The notes under the pieces: model-generated
The model's input: only the letters and a program-made list of their open reading frames with translations
What the model was told of the DNA's origin: nothing
Databases searched by the model: none
Position numbers and translations under genes: made by a program
Assembly: GCF_014699005.1 (NCBI RefSeq)
Contig: NZ_JACWZY010000010.1
Location: forward strand, 149,989-213,988
Source of the DNA: Spirosoma profusum
GTDB taxonomy: Bacteria; Bacteroidota; Bacteroidia; Cytophagales; Spirosomataceae
Length of the DNA: 64,000 bases
Direction: 5' to 3'
Shown here: in pieces, positions 26,260-36,019 of the stretch
Layout of the letters: each line of letters begins with the position of its first letter
How positions within the stretch are numbered: the first letter of the stretch is position 1

Positions 26260-29200
26260 TTAGAAACTGCCACGTAGCATTACCCCCATTGTGCGGAAGG
26301 CCGGGCCGTTACCAGCATTATTGATGTTTTCGTACCAGCGCGTACTTGCATTCGTCTGTTCAGCATCCAGGTCTTTAATGCTCCGGTACAGGAAGAACAG
26401 GTTCCGCCCAAACACCGACAGGGTCAGATTCTGAAGGCCGACTTTACGGGTCAGGTTGCCAGGCAGTTGGTAACCCAGCGATAACTCCCGCATTTTGATG
26501 TACGTATTTTCTTTCACGTACAATTCATAGCGGGCATTACCGTACTGAGGGCCACCCCAGTTATACGTAGCGTTATAGTATACGGCTTGAGAAATCACAT
26601 TGGAATTGGCTTCACCAGTAGCCAGCACACCGTTCATCAGCATACCGTCGTTGTAAACTACTTCGCCGTTGGGGCCAGCCGCTCCCGTTGTCTGAACGCC
26701 TTTTCCGCTTGCGTTAATGTAATAGCTGAGGCCGCCATGTTCTTTATCCATCGCGTTAAGGCTCTCTTCGGTCAGGCCGCGCGAGGTCAGCCAGTTGATA
26801 CCCGTTGGCATAATGTGACCGCCAATCCGGAAATCTGTAACGATATCCAGCGAGAATCCTTTGTACCGCAAGCTATTCAACAGGCCACCGGTCAATTTCG
26901 GCATAGCGTTGCCAGCCTTAATCCAGTTATTAGCATCCAACTGATAAAGTCCATTGGGACCTACTACGTTCTGTCCATTCGCATTTTTCAGGATACCGTG
27001 TACGTAGATATCGCCCATCGGCTGCCCAACTATCGAACGTATCTGAGCGGCATTACCGTCCAGATCAGAGTGTAGCAGTTCGGTTGAGTTGTTAGCCAGT
27101 TTTTCAACTTTGTTTATGTTTCTGGCCAGATTCAGGGTCAGATCCCAGTTTAATCCATTCGGAGACTGTGCTTTTATGGGCGATACGTTCAGGGCCAGTT
27201 CTAAACCCTGATTCCGCAACGTACCGATGTTAGCCAGAATCGAGCGGGCACCCGAGCTGGCAGCAATCGTTAACGGCAGAATCTGGTCAACGATTTGGGC
27301 GTTGTAATACGAAATGTCGACACTTAAACGATCTCTGAAGAACCGAGTTTCCAGACCGAACTCGAATTCGCGCTTCTGCTCCGGACGAATTTTATCGTTG
27401 CCATAGCTGCTGCTGATGGTCGTGTACAATACCGAACTTCCGCCCGTCTGCTGAAGGCTCAGGTTACCCTGGGTATAGGCATTATTGGCCCGGTAAATTT
27501 CTGGATAGTTACCCACTACGCCCCACGACGCCCGCAACTTAGCGTAGCTGACAAACGCAGGAAGTTTCAGTAAATCACCGAATACAAAACCCGAATTGAC
27601 CGACGGATAATAGAACGTATTGTTACCCGGCGCCAACGTAGAAGTCCGGTCGCGACGTAGCGTTCCTTCAACAAATAAGATGTTTTTGTAATCGAAGTTC
27701 AACGTACCAAACAAAGCATCACGTATCAGACGAATACGGGAATTGCTACCCCTGGCTGTGTTTACTGAAGCCGATATATCGAAGAAATTCTCGGTGCTCA
27801 GTCCACCATCCGTGTTACGTGTCACCAGCGTATTCAATTCTTTCCGAGCTGTATAACCAACAGATGCCGTGAGCTTTACGTCCTCAGTCAGTGGCTGGTC
27901 GTAGGTAAGAATGGCATCGCCATACGTATTGTTGTACTGGTTATTCGACATGGAGAAACTGCCTGAATAACCGAACACCAGCGGAGTGGCGCTACGTTGC
28001 TTGTCTTCAAGCCGTTCAGAAGTTAAGTCGGCGGCAATCCGGCCTCTAAGTTTCAGATTATCCAGAATATCCCAGTGCTGCGTGAGGCTCGAAATAACCC
28101 GGTTGCTGTATTCATCATAGGTGTTGGCGCGGGTGTTCCAGATATAATCACCAATGTCGGTTTTAAAACCATTCCGAATAATGTTCTCGTTCGGCGTAAG
28201 GCTTTGGTTAGTTCCCGTCACAAACTTGTAGCCCTGGCTGGTCTGGTATTTATTGAAGTACCAGTCAGCCGCTTCGAAACGGTTCATCATCCCCGTAAAA
28301 TTGTTGATCATCCGATCAACTTTGAAGGGGCGATTGTGCGTGTACTGATTGATATAATTAACCATCAGATCCGTACGCAACTTTTTACTCGTCGAAAAGC
28401 TGGCGTTCAGGTTCATGATGTTCTTTTCATTTTTTGCCGCATAGCTAATCATCCCGTTATCCTGACGGGTGTAGGAAAAACGGATGTTCGAATTTTCAGA
28501 AGCTTTTGAAACGGCCAGGTTAATGTTCGACGTACTGGCGCTCTGAAACAGATCAGCGTAGCTGTTGCCCGATGGTGAATACGGCCGGATAACACCGTCG
28601 AACGCCATAACCGGCTGTCCATCGAATTTTGGCCCGAAGTTGACCGTAGCGTTCAGCAGACCGCGCGTATCGCCTTTGCCGTCGCCGTTGGTATCATAGG
28701 AAATAAAGCCGTTGGCATCCTGCCCGCCATTCGAGTAATTGAGCATATAGCCAGGTCCGCGCACGTTCTGGTAGCGCGGCAGGTACGCAATTTTGTCGAC
28801 GTTATAACTAGCGCTGAAGTCGACGCCGAATCCTTTCTTACCTTTTCCGCTTTTGGTGGTTACCAGCACAACGCCATTCACGGCCTCCGACCCGTAAAGA
28901 GCTGCTGCCGACGCTCCTTTTAGGATAGAAATATTTTCAATATCAGCTGGATTCAAATCCAGTAAGCCATTTCCCCTAATACGTTGGTCGCCCCAGTAAT
29001 CGCCGTTTCTGGCTTCGCCATTCCGGATTGGCACACCATCCATCACGATCAGTGGCTGCGTATTTCCGGTTATGGAGGCAAATCCGCGAATATTAATACT
29101 TACGCCACTGGTAGCACCGCCGGGCGTAGCATTAATGGTAACGCCCGGTGCTTTTCCGTACAGAGCAGTTGCGAAGTTTGTATTTGCCGTTTTAACGAGT

Positions 29201-29583
29201 TGATCGCTCTTCACCACCGACGTAGCATAGCCAATAGCCCGTTGCTCTTTAGTTATGCCAAGCGCCGTAACGACTACCTCATCAAGGGCATTTTCGTTCT
29301 GCTCCAACGTAACATCGATTACCGATTTGTTTTGAATTGCTACTTCAGCCGATTTGTAACCGATAAAGGAGTAAACCAGCGTTTTGGTCCCGGGAGCCGC
29401 AATACTATACCGTCCGTCGGCGTCAGTTATCGTACCGGTGTTGGTACCTTTCACAACAATTGACACACCCGGCAATGATTGCCCGTCATTACTTGCTGTG
29501 ACTCTACCCGAAATCGTCTGCGCGAATGCGGGCGTGGCTAGCACCAGGAAAATGGCAACAAGCCTGAGTAGATTTTTTAGCAT
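26260..29583 (-). CDS. SusC/RagA-family TonB-dependent outer membrane receptor
   Basis: 1107 residues with signal peptide 1-21 (ATPAFAQ). A carboxypeptidase-D-like domain (ISGRVTASNDGQSLPGVSIVVKG) follows, then the SusC signature near residue 100 (DEVVVTALGITKEQRAIGYA), a plug domain with LYGSEAVNGVVLVTTKSG, and a beta-barrel to the C-terminal Phe. It imports a nutrient captured by SusD, powered by TonB/ExbBD. It forms a two-gene unit with susD. The divergent ROK regulator at 30118 is the likely controller. Confidence 0.95.
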   Translation of the reverse strand: MLKNLLRLVAIFLVLATPAFAQTISGRVTASNDGQSLPGVSIVVKGTNTGTITDADGRYSIAAPGTKTLVYSFIGYKSAEVAIQNKSVIDVTLEQNENALDEVVVTALGITKEQRAIGYATSVVKSDQLVKTANTNFATALYGKAPGVTINATPGGATSGVSINIRGFASITGNTQPLIVMDGVPIRNGEARNGDYWGDQRIRGNGLLDLNPADIENISILKGASAAALYGSEAVNGVVLVTTKSGKGKKGFGVDFSASYNVDKIAYLPRYQNVRGPGYMLNYSNGGQDANGFISYDTNGDGKGDTRGLLNATVNFGPKFDGQPVMAFDGVIRPYSPSGNSYADLFQSASTSNINLAVSKASENSNIRFSYTRQDNGMISYAAKNEKNIMNLNASFSTSKKLRTDLMVNYINQYTHNRPFKVDRMINNFTGMMNRFEAADWYFNKYQTSQGYKFVTGTNQSLTPNENIIRNGFKTDIGDYIWNTRANTYDEYSNRVISSLTQHWDILDNLKLRGRIAADLTSERLEDKQRSATPLVFGYSGSFSMSNNQYNNTYGDAILTYDQPLTEDVKLTASVGYTARKELNTLVTRNTDGGLSTENFFDISASVNTARGSNSRIRLIRDALFGTLNFDYKNILFVEGTLRRDRTSTLAPGNNTFYYPSVNSGFVFGDLLKLPAFVSYAKLRASWGVVGNYPEIYRANNAYTQGNLSLQQTGGSSVLYTTISSSYGNDKIRPEQKREFEFGLETRFFRDRLSVDISYYNAQIVDQILPLTIAASSGARSILANIGTLRNQGLELALNVSPIKAQSPNGLNWDLTLNLARNINKVEKLANNSTELLHSDLDGNAAQIRSIVGQPMGDIYVHGILKNANGQNVVGPNGLYQLDANNWIKAGNAMPKLTGGLLNSLRYKGFSLDIVTDFRIGGHIMPTGINWLTSRGLTEESLNAMDKEHGGLSYYINASGKGVQTTGAAGPNGEVVYNDGMLMNGVLATGEANSNVISQAVYYNATYNWGGPQYGNARYELYVKENTYIKMRELSLGYQLPGNLTRKVGLQNLTLSVFGRNLFFLYRSIKDLDAEQTNASTRWYENINNAGNGPAFRTMGVMLRGSF

Positions 29584-30117
29584 ACAGAAAGGATTAAGAA
29601 AATTTTAAAATTTAACGTTGTTACAATATTAATATTATTTTAATTAATCAGCACTCAAATTAAAATATTTAATAAACTGATTAATGCTATGTTGCTCATT
29701 TGATCGAGCGAGGTACTGGTCTTGCCAACAAATCAAGAATAGCGTAATGGTATATAGAGTGATTATCGACTTTAACTTCTGTGGTGCCTTAAGTACTATG
29801 CTCGTTACGAAACAAACCTACGGAAACAGGCACAATATATAATTGTTGATTTATTATAAAAACTTTTTAGGTAACAGTATGAGATGAAAGAGTGAATTAA
29901 TCTGATATTTGCCATAAAATTTTACCAGCCATACAATATTAATAATTTTTTTTACAAATTAATCATATTTAAATGTTTCTTTTTTGAAAGTAGTGGCTAT
30001 TCTTAAAATGTATGGATATTCATTACGCAAGTAGTTCAATACGTATGCTTACTTTGGAAAATATGTCTTTTCTCACCATTACATTGTCTCCTCGTTAACT
30101 TTCCTAACTTAATTCGG
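29584..30117. other. 534-bp AT-rich divergent control region of susC and the ROK gene
   Basis: Very AT-rich, with runs such as ATATTAATATTATTTTAATTAATC. A minus-strand TAnnTTTG match (TAGGTTTG, plus-strand 29813-29820) lies about 230 nt before susC and could be its promoter with a long leader. On the plus strand only TTACTTTG near 30050 approximates a -7 box for the ROK gene. No coding sequence seen. Confidence 0.5.
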
Positions 30118-31344
30118 ATGAATCCTGCCATCGAAGAAGAATTACCTATCCTGCAGTCCGTTGTAGATTACAAGAAGCGGCAAAAGCAGCAAACAATTTT
30201 AGCCCATCTGTATTCTGAGGGCACCTGTACACTGGCTCAACTCGCTCGTATTCTGCACAGTAGCGTCCCTTCCGTAACAAGTCTTGTTGAAGAATTAACC
30301 GCTGAAGGCTGGGTCACGCCCATTGGTACAGCCACTGGCAGCAATGGCCGACGCCCTGTCCTGTTTGGCCTCAACACGAAACAGAATTATATAGCTGTGC
30401 TGGACATAAGCACACACGATACTAAAATCCTGTTGATGAATATCCAGCGCGAGGTCGTCTTTCAGGGTAATTATGATCTGCGGCTGGCCGATAATCCTGT
30501 GTTTATGGCTTCATTAATGCAGTATTATACGGAAGCAATAGACCAATCGGGCCTAAAGGACAGTCAGTTGATTGCGGTGGGTGTTTCGATGCCAGGCCTG
30601 ATTGACGCTCGCCGGGGGCAGAATTTAACGTATAAAAACCTCAATCAGACGAATAAACCGCTCAAGCAATGGCTATCGGAGCAGTTTGGAAAGCCGGTTT
30701 ATGTGATTAATGATACCAAAGCTACTGTGCTGGGTGAGAGTCGGTTTGGCGGTGGACAGGGTAAAAAACAGGTGCTGGCAATTAACATCGATTGGGGTGT
30801 TGGTCTGGGCATCGTCGTTAACGGCGAAGTGTTTAAAGGCGCAAGCGGTTTTGCCGGTGAACTTGGTCATATTCAGGTCGATCCGGAAGGCGAATTGTGT
30901 TACTGCGGCAAAATCGGCTGTTTGAATACCATTACGTCGGCTTCGGCACTAGTACGTCGGGTGCAGCGCGACATTCTGGCCGGACAGGTTTCTAAACTCG
31001 CTACGTTCAAGGATCGCGTTGACCAGATCGATATTGACGAAATCATCAACGCGGCCCATTACGGCGATTCGTATGCCATTGATATTCTACACGAGACAGG
31101 TTTCCAGCTTGGCAAAGGGTTGGCAATCGCCATAAGTCTGTTTAATCCCGAAGTGATTATTGTCGACGGCGTATTGACGCGGGCCGCAGCGTTCATCCTG
31201 AACACCATTGAACAGGCGATCAGCAAGTATTGCCTGAGCGATTTTCGAAACGATATGACTATTGAACTCACGCAGCTAAATGGCACGGCCAAGTGGCTGG
31301 GTACGCATGCTTACGTAATGGAAGATATTTTCGCGAACTATTGA
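30118..31344 (+). CDS. ROK-family transcriptional repressor (NagC/XylR type)
   Basis: 408 residues. An N-terminal winged helix (about 20-75, CTLAQLARILHSSVPSVTSLVEELTAEGWV) is followed by a ROK sugar-binding domain with VGVSMPGLIDARRG, INDTKATVLGESRFG and the zinc site GELGHIQVDPEGELCYCGKIGC (His plus three Cys). The usual GTGIG glycine loop reads GVGLG. Such proteins repress sugar operons and release DNA on binding the sugar. Divergence from susCD makes those genes the probable target; the esterase gene downstream may also respond. Confidence 0.92.
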   Translation: MNPAIEEELPILQSVVDYKKRQKQQTILAHLYSEGTCTLAQLARILHSSVPSVTSLVEELTAEGWVTPIGTATGSNGRRPVLFGLNTKQNYIAVLDISTHDTKILLMNIQREVVFQGNYDLRLADNPVFMASLMQYYTEAIDQSGLKDSQLIAVGVSMPGLIDARRGQNLTYKNLNQTNKPLKQWLSEQFGKPVYVINDTKATVLGESRFGGGQGKKQVLAINIDWGVGLGIVVNGEVFKGASGFAGELGHIQVDPEGELCYCGKIGCLNTITSASALVRRVQRDILAGQVSKLATFKDRVDQIDIDEIINAAHYGDSYAIDILHETGFQLGKGLAIAISLFNPEVIIVDGVLTRAAAFILNTIEQAISKYCLSDFRNDMTIELTQLNGTAKWLGTHAYVMEDIFANY

Positions 31345-31642
31345 CCAACCTATGCGGTGGCTGGCTAGTTTTTGCGGTGAGGCTACTGTTGTCATTTAGC
31401 CCGCATGAACCCTACATACTACGTCCAAATTCTCCAGACCCGGCAACCTACGTACCCTCATTTCTCTGGGTCCCAAATGCCCGAATTGCTGGAAAACCAC
31501 CCATCGAGTATAGGAAATGGCGAATCGGTATCGGGTGTAGACACAGTTTGAAGCTATCTATCTGACCGTAACTGTTACGTTGGCAGAAGTAAAAGCGTAA
31601 GCTGCGTTCTCTGAATGTAAAACCTCCGATACAACCATCATT
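31345..31642. other. 298-bp intergenic region
   Basis: Between the ROK gene and the esterase gene. I see no terminator hairpin, no TAnnTTTG box and no convincing coding sequence. Confidence 0.4.
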
Positions 31643-34105
31643 ATGAAACAAATACTATTCCTTTTATTTCTTGGAGTTTTAGCTTACCCAACTCAGGCTC
31701 AGTCAGTTTATTCGTTTTCTGCTGGTTTAGGCATTGGTCCCTGCCACCACTACGGCCGCGAGGCACTTTATACCGATCAACTAGCTTATCTGCTGTACCA
31801 GAATAAATTGCAGACACCCACCGAAGGCCGTCCGCTATCTGAAAATTCGCCCAAAGACGTTACGTGGCAGGCAATTAGTACTGATAAAGACCGGAAGTTT
31901 CGAGGTCGTTCGTTCAATAACGGCTATCTCTACCTTACCTACGATGCAAACCGGGAGCAGGCGGCTATTCTGCACATCACCGGCCACAATATGGTGTATG
32001 TGAATGGCGCCCCGCACGCGGGTGACCCATACGCCAGCGGATGGCTTCATATTCCCATCTCGCTCAAAAAAGGACGTAACGAATTTTACGTGCGCACATC
32101 GGCCTTCTCGCGTTATCAGGGGTTAATGGCCGAATTGATTTTCCCCGAAAAACCCGTCAGTCTGAATATTGATGACCCAACCTTACCGAACGTAGTGCTT
32201 GGAAATCAGGCCGAGCCGTTGTGGGGAGCCATTGTTGTGGTGAATACTACGTCCAAACCTTTAATCGGTCTGCAAATTCAGAGTCAGTTGGCGGGGAATA
32301 ACCTAGTTACGAACGTACCAACGGTGCCACCACTGACAACCCGTAAAGTTGGTTTTCAAATCAACGTAGCAGGTGTTCAGCAGAAGGGAGATATTAAAGC
32401 GCAACTACGTCTGCTACAGAGTACTAAACCACTCGATGAAAAAGAGATTAGTTTATCGGTCGTTGATCCGCTAGGGCACCAGGACCATACGTTTATCAGC
32501 CAGCTCGATGGCAGTGTTCAGTATTACGGGGTTGCTCCTCAGCAAAAACCGGATGGCAATGCCCCTGCCCTATTTCTGTCAGTACATGGCGCTGGTGTCG
32601 AAGCGGGTGGACAAGCCCGTGCTTATCAGCCCAAAGATTGGGGAGTGTTGGTAGCACCGACAAACCGCAGACCCCGCGGCTTCAATTGGGAAGATTGGGG
32701 ACGGTTAGATGCACTGGAAGTGTTCGACATTGCGAAAAAACGCTATAAGCCTGACCCACAACGTATTTACTTAACCGGCCACTCGATGGGTGGACATGGT
32801 ACGTGGTATCTGGGTGCTACGTTGCCCGGCAACTGGGCTGCCATTGCCCCTTGTGCCGGTTATCCTACTCTGGCCGACTATGGCTCACACGACGGTAAAA
32901 TTCCGACGCAGGGTGGTTCGACAGTCGAAAACATTCTGCTACGTGCCAGCAATCCCAGCAACGTAGTGAAGTTGGCAAATAATTACAAACCGCTGGGTAT
33001 CTACGTATTGCATGGCGACGCCGACCTAACGGTTTCGGTTGAATACGCCCGTCAGATGCGTAAATTGCTTGGTACGTTCCATCCCGATTTTTCATATTAC
33101 GAATACCCCGGCGGATCACACTGGTACGGCAGCGAAAGCGTAGACTGGAAACCCTTATTCGACTATTTTCAGGCACACCGCATCCAGGCCGACAGTGCAG
33201 CAAACTCCATCGATTTCACTACGTCTAATCCGGCCATTTCATCGACGATACGATGGGTAGGTATTGAGCAGCAGCAACAGCCGTTGCAGTTGAGCCGGGT
33301 GCAGCTAAAGCGAAATAAGAAAGCGAAAACCATTACCGGAAAAACCGAAAATATAAGTTTATTGACCGTTGGTCTGCACGATTTCCAACCGGGCGAAACC
33401 GTCACCATCACGCTTGATAGTACAAAGTCAATCAGCCATACGGTGAAAGGTTCTGCTGATAAATTGTATCTCGCTCGGAAAAATGGCTGGGAAGTCGGCA
33501 CCAAACCGGCCCTGACACAGAAAGGGCCGCACCGAAGTGGTACGTTCAAGGAGCCGTTTGCCAACCGAATGGTATTCGTGTATGGTACGTCGGGAACCGC
33601 TGACGAAAACAACTGGGCTTATAACAAAGCACGTTACGATGCCGAAACCTGGTATTATCGAGGTAATGGAGCTGTTGACATGGTAACGGATAAAGAATTT
33701 CTGGCAGGCCAATACGTCGACCGGGGCGTAATTCTTTACGGAAACTCAACCACCAACCGGGCCTGGAGCAAACTGCTCGCCAACTGTCCCATTCAGGCAA
33801 GCCGCGACGTATTGACAATCGGCAGCGACCGCCATATGGGCAGCAATATTGGTGCTTACTTTGTCTGGCCCCGCCCCGACAGTCCTACTGCCTCTGTCGC
33901 TGTTATCACCGGAACTGGTTTGACTGGACTGAAAGCCACCGACGCCAATCAGTATTTCGCGGGGGGCAGCGGTTTTCCTGACTTCATGATTTTCGACGTA
34001 TCGATGCTTCAGGACGGCGTAAAAGGCATCCGGCAAGCTGGCTTTTTCGACAACAACTGGGCGCTCTCGAACGAACAAACGGCCAGCCAGACGACCGTTC
34101 CTTGA
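31643..34105 (+). CDS. Secreted alpha/beta-hydrolase (esterase/prolyl-oligopeptidase-like)
   Basis: 820 residues with a signal peptide (ends PTQAQ, about 20). Residues 20-290 are beta-rich accessory domains. The catalytic domain has the nucleophile elbow GHSMGG with Ser381, Asp459 (HGDADLTV) and His493 (GGSHWYG), a full Ser-Asp-His triad. The C-terminal third (530-820) is another non-catalytic region. It most resembles S9-like esterases that deacylate plant polysaccharides. It follows the ROK gene in the same direction, so it may belong to the susCD regulon. The exact ester is unknown. Confidence 0.85.
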   Translation: MKQILFLLFLGVLAYPTQAQSVYSFSAGLGIGPCHHYGREALYTDQLAYLLYQNKLQTPTEGRPLSENSPKDVTWQAISTDKDRKFRGRSFNNGYLYLTYDANREQAAILHITGHNMVYVNGAPHAGDPYASGWLHIPISLKKGRNEFYVRTSAFSRYQGLMAELIFPEKPVSLNIDDPTLPNVVLGNQAEPLWGAIVVVNTTSKPLIGLQIQSQLAGNNLVTNVPTVPPLTTRKVGFQINVAGVQQKGDIKAQLRLLQSTKPLDEKEISLSVVDPLGHQDHTFISQLDGSVQYYGVAPQQKPDGNAPALFLSVHGAGVEAGGQARAYQPKDWGVLVAPTNRRPRGFNWEDWGRLDALEVFDIAKKRYKPDPQRIYLTGHSMGGHGTWYLGATLPGNWAAIAPCAGYPTLADYGSHDGKIPTQGGSTVENILLRASNPSNVVKLANNYKPLGIYVLHGDADLTVSVEYARQMRKLLGTFHPDFSYYEYPGGSHWYGSESVDWKPLFDYFQAHRIQADSAANSIDFTTSNPAISSTIRWVGIEQQQQPLQLSRVQLKRNKKAKTITGKTENISLLTVGLHDFQPGETVTITLDSTKSISHTVKGSADKLYLARKNGWEVGTKPALTQKGPHRSGTFKEPFANRMVFVYGTSGTADENNWAYNKARYDAETWYYRGNGAVDMVTDKEFLAGQYVDRGVILYGNSTTNRAWSKLLANCPIQASRDVLTIGSDRHMGSNIGAYFVWPRPDSPTASVAVITGTGLTGLKATDANQYFAGGSGFPDFMIFDVSMLQDGVKGIRQAGFFDNNWALSNEQTASQTTVP

Positions 34106-34108
34106 TTC

Positions 34109-34218
34109 TAACGTTACTTTTTGTCATCCTGACGAAGGAAGGATCTTAATGTTTCCCTACCAGAGCACCAAGAAGCCTTAAGATCCTTCCTTCGTCAGGA
34201 TGACAAAAAGTAACGTTA
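34109..34218. repeat. Perfect long palindrome, GTCATCCTGA family
   Basis: The two 40-bp arms (34109-34148, 34179-34218) are exact complements around a 30-nt loop, the best copy in the window. The arm runs TAACGTTACTTTTTGTCATC then CTGACGAAGGAAGGATCTTA. It lies in the convergent gap between the esterase gene and porX and could stop transcription from both sides. Confidence 0.9.
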
Positions 34219-34260
34219 ATTCTACTGCAGAAACGTAACATTATCAACGTAGCAAAACAC

Positions 34261-34290
34261 AAAGCGCACAACCCTGGAGCCGTGCGCTTT
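34261..34290 (-). terminator. Intrinsic terminator of porX
   Basis: AAAGCGCAC and GTGCGCTTT form a 9-bp stem with a 12-nt loop, about 30 bp after the porX stop. On the minus strand the hairpin is followed by TTTGTGTTTTGC. Confidence 0.75.
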
Positions 34291-34318
34291 ATAAAAGCCT
34301 AAAAATTTATTCGTTACG

Positions 34319-35884
34319 TTACCTTGCCTTGAGATAGGCGAACGGAATAATCATTTCTTCGAGCGAAACGCCCCCGTGCTGGAACGTATTGCGGTAATGA
34401 TTAACGTAGTAATTGTAATTATTTGGATACGCGAAGAAGTAATCTTCCAACGTAAATACGTAGGCCGTCGATACGTGTGGTTTGGGCAGGAATAACCGCT
34501 CTGGTTTGCGTCCGACAAACAAATGATCGTCATCGAAACCGAGATTTTTGCCTTGTTTGTAGCGCAGGTTCGTATTCGTTTCGCGGTAACCAACAATTTT
34601 AGCTGGCTTCTGCACCCGAATCATCCCGTGGTCGGTTGTTACGATAAGCCGTCCGCCTTTGGCAGCAATCTTCTGAACGAATTCCAGTAGGGGCGAATGC
34701 AGGAACCACGACCGTGTAATCGACCGATACGCCGATTCATCGGGAGCCAATTCCTTAATCATGGCCATGTCGGTGCGGGCGTGCGAAAGCATATCCACAA
34801 AGTTGTAAACCACGATATTCAACTGATTCTGCATCAGGTTGTTGAAGTTATCGACCAGCGATTTCCCCTGATTCACATTCAGAATTTTGTGGTACGACAT
34901 CTTGATATTCAGGCGGCTTTGCTCCAATTGCCGACGCATGAATTCGTCTTCGTGGTTGTTAAGTCCTTCGTCCTCGTTATCATCGTTGACCCACAAATCA
35001 GGGTGTTTGCGTTCCATTTCGCTCGGCATCATGCCTGAAAAAATGGCGTTCCGGGCGAAACCCGTTGTGGTTGGCAGAATCGAATAGTACGATGATTCTT
35101 CTTCCAGCGTAAAATAATCGGCCAGCAGCGGCTCAATCACTTTCCACTGGTCGTAACGCAGGTTATCGATAAGAATAAAAAACAGTGGCCCCGAATTACC
35201 ACCCTGATCCAGCAGCGGGAACACTTTTTTGCGCATCAGTTGGTGCGACATCACCGGGCTGCTAGCTTTCGGATCGTTGAGCCAGTCTTCGTAATTGTCG
35301 ATCACGAACTTGCAGAACTCCGAATTAGCTTCGCTTTTCTGCATGTTCATAACTTCCACCATGCTTTTATCCTGCGAGCTGTCGAGTTCTAACTCCCAAT
35401 AAATGAGCTTTTTATAAACGTCTGTCCATTCATCAAAATCCATGCGGTCGTTGTATTGCATGGAGATATTCCGAAAATCCTGCTGATAACCGATGTTGGT
35501 ACGTTCGGTCACGAGCCGTTTGTTATCCAGAATTTTCTTGACCGACAGCAAAATCTGATTCGGGTTGAGTGGTTTAATCAGATAATCCGCGATTTTGGAA
35601 CCGATGGCTTCTTCCATAATATGTTCCTCTTCGCTTTTGGTAATCATGACCACCGGCAGGTTTGGCCGCATCTGCTTAATCTGCGAAAGCGTTTCAAGGC
35701 CAGTCATGCCGGGCATCATTTCATCCAGAAACACGACGTCGTAATTGGCCTGCTCCACCTGATCAAGTGCATCGGCTCCGCTATTAACCGACGTAACGTC
35801 GTAGCCTTTGTTTTTCAGGAAAAGAATGTGTGGTTTCAGCAGGTCAATCTCATCGTCGGCCCAAAGTATCGAATAGTTTTGCAT
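34319..35884 (-). CDS. porX: PorX, type IX secretion regulator (receiver + PglZ)
   Basis: 521 residues. The N-terminal receiver has D10/D11, the phosphoacceptor Asp54 (VFLDEMMPGMTG) and the conserved Lys in LIKPLNP. A helical linker follows, then a PglZ-type alkaline-phosphatase-fold domain from about 200 to the end, with metal-site blocks IDNLRYDQW, TTTGFARNAIFSGMMP and TTDHGMIRV. In Porphyromonas and Flavobacterium PorX controls type IX secretion with PorY and SigP. The phosphatase fold cleaves cyclic oligonucleotides in studied members. No porY or sigP is adjacent. Its presence fits the T9SS cargo at 8028. Confidence 0.93.
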   Translation of the reverse strand: MQNYSILWADDEIDLLKPHILFLKNKGYDVTSVNSGADALDQVEQANYDVVFLDEMMPGMTGLETLSQIKQMRPNLPVVMITKSEEEHIMEEAIGSKIADYLIKPLNPNQILLSVKKILDNKRLVTERTNIGYQQDFRNISMQYNDRMDFDEWTDVYKKLIYWELELDSSQDKSMVEVMNMQKSEANSEFCKFVIDNYEDWLNDPKASSPVMSHQLMRKKVFPLLDQGGNSGPLFFILIDNLRYDQWKVIEPLLADYFTLEEESSYYSILPTTTGFARNAIFSGMMPSEMERKHPDLWVNDDNEDEGLNNHEDEFMRRQLEQSRLNIKMSYHKILNVNQGKSLVDNFNNLMQNQLNIVVYNFVDMLSHARTDMAMIKELAPDESAYRSITRSWFLHSPLLEFVQKIAAKGGRLIVTTDHGMIRVQKPAKIVGYRETNTNLRYKQGKNLGFDDDHLFVGRKPERLFLPKPHVSTAYVFTLEDYFFAYPNNYNYYVNHYRNTFQHGGVSLEEMIIPFAYLKAR

Positions 35885-36019
35885 GCGTTCAACGGGGTTT
35901 ATTCACTAAATGAATGGTCGATTTATAAGCCGCCATCCGTTATTTGTTTAACTTCAAACGACCGGTTCTGTTCAGGTGGTTCAGAATTAAGGTTTTTTAA
36001 CAAGCCGTAATTCAGCGGT

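Noticed and set aside
34109..34218. Simple rho-independent terminator for the esterase gene
   Set aside because: The arms are 40 bp with an AT-rich outer stem, are shared with other loci, and have no T-run following; a dispersed repeat fits better, though it may also stop transcription.
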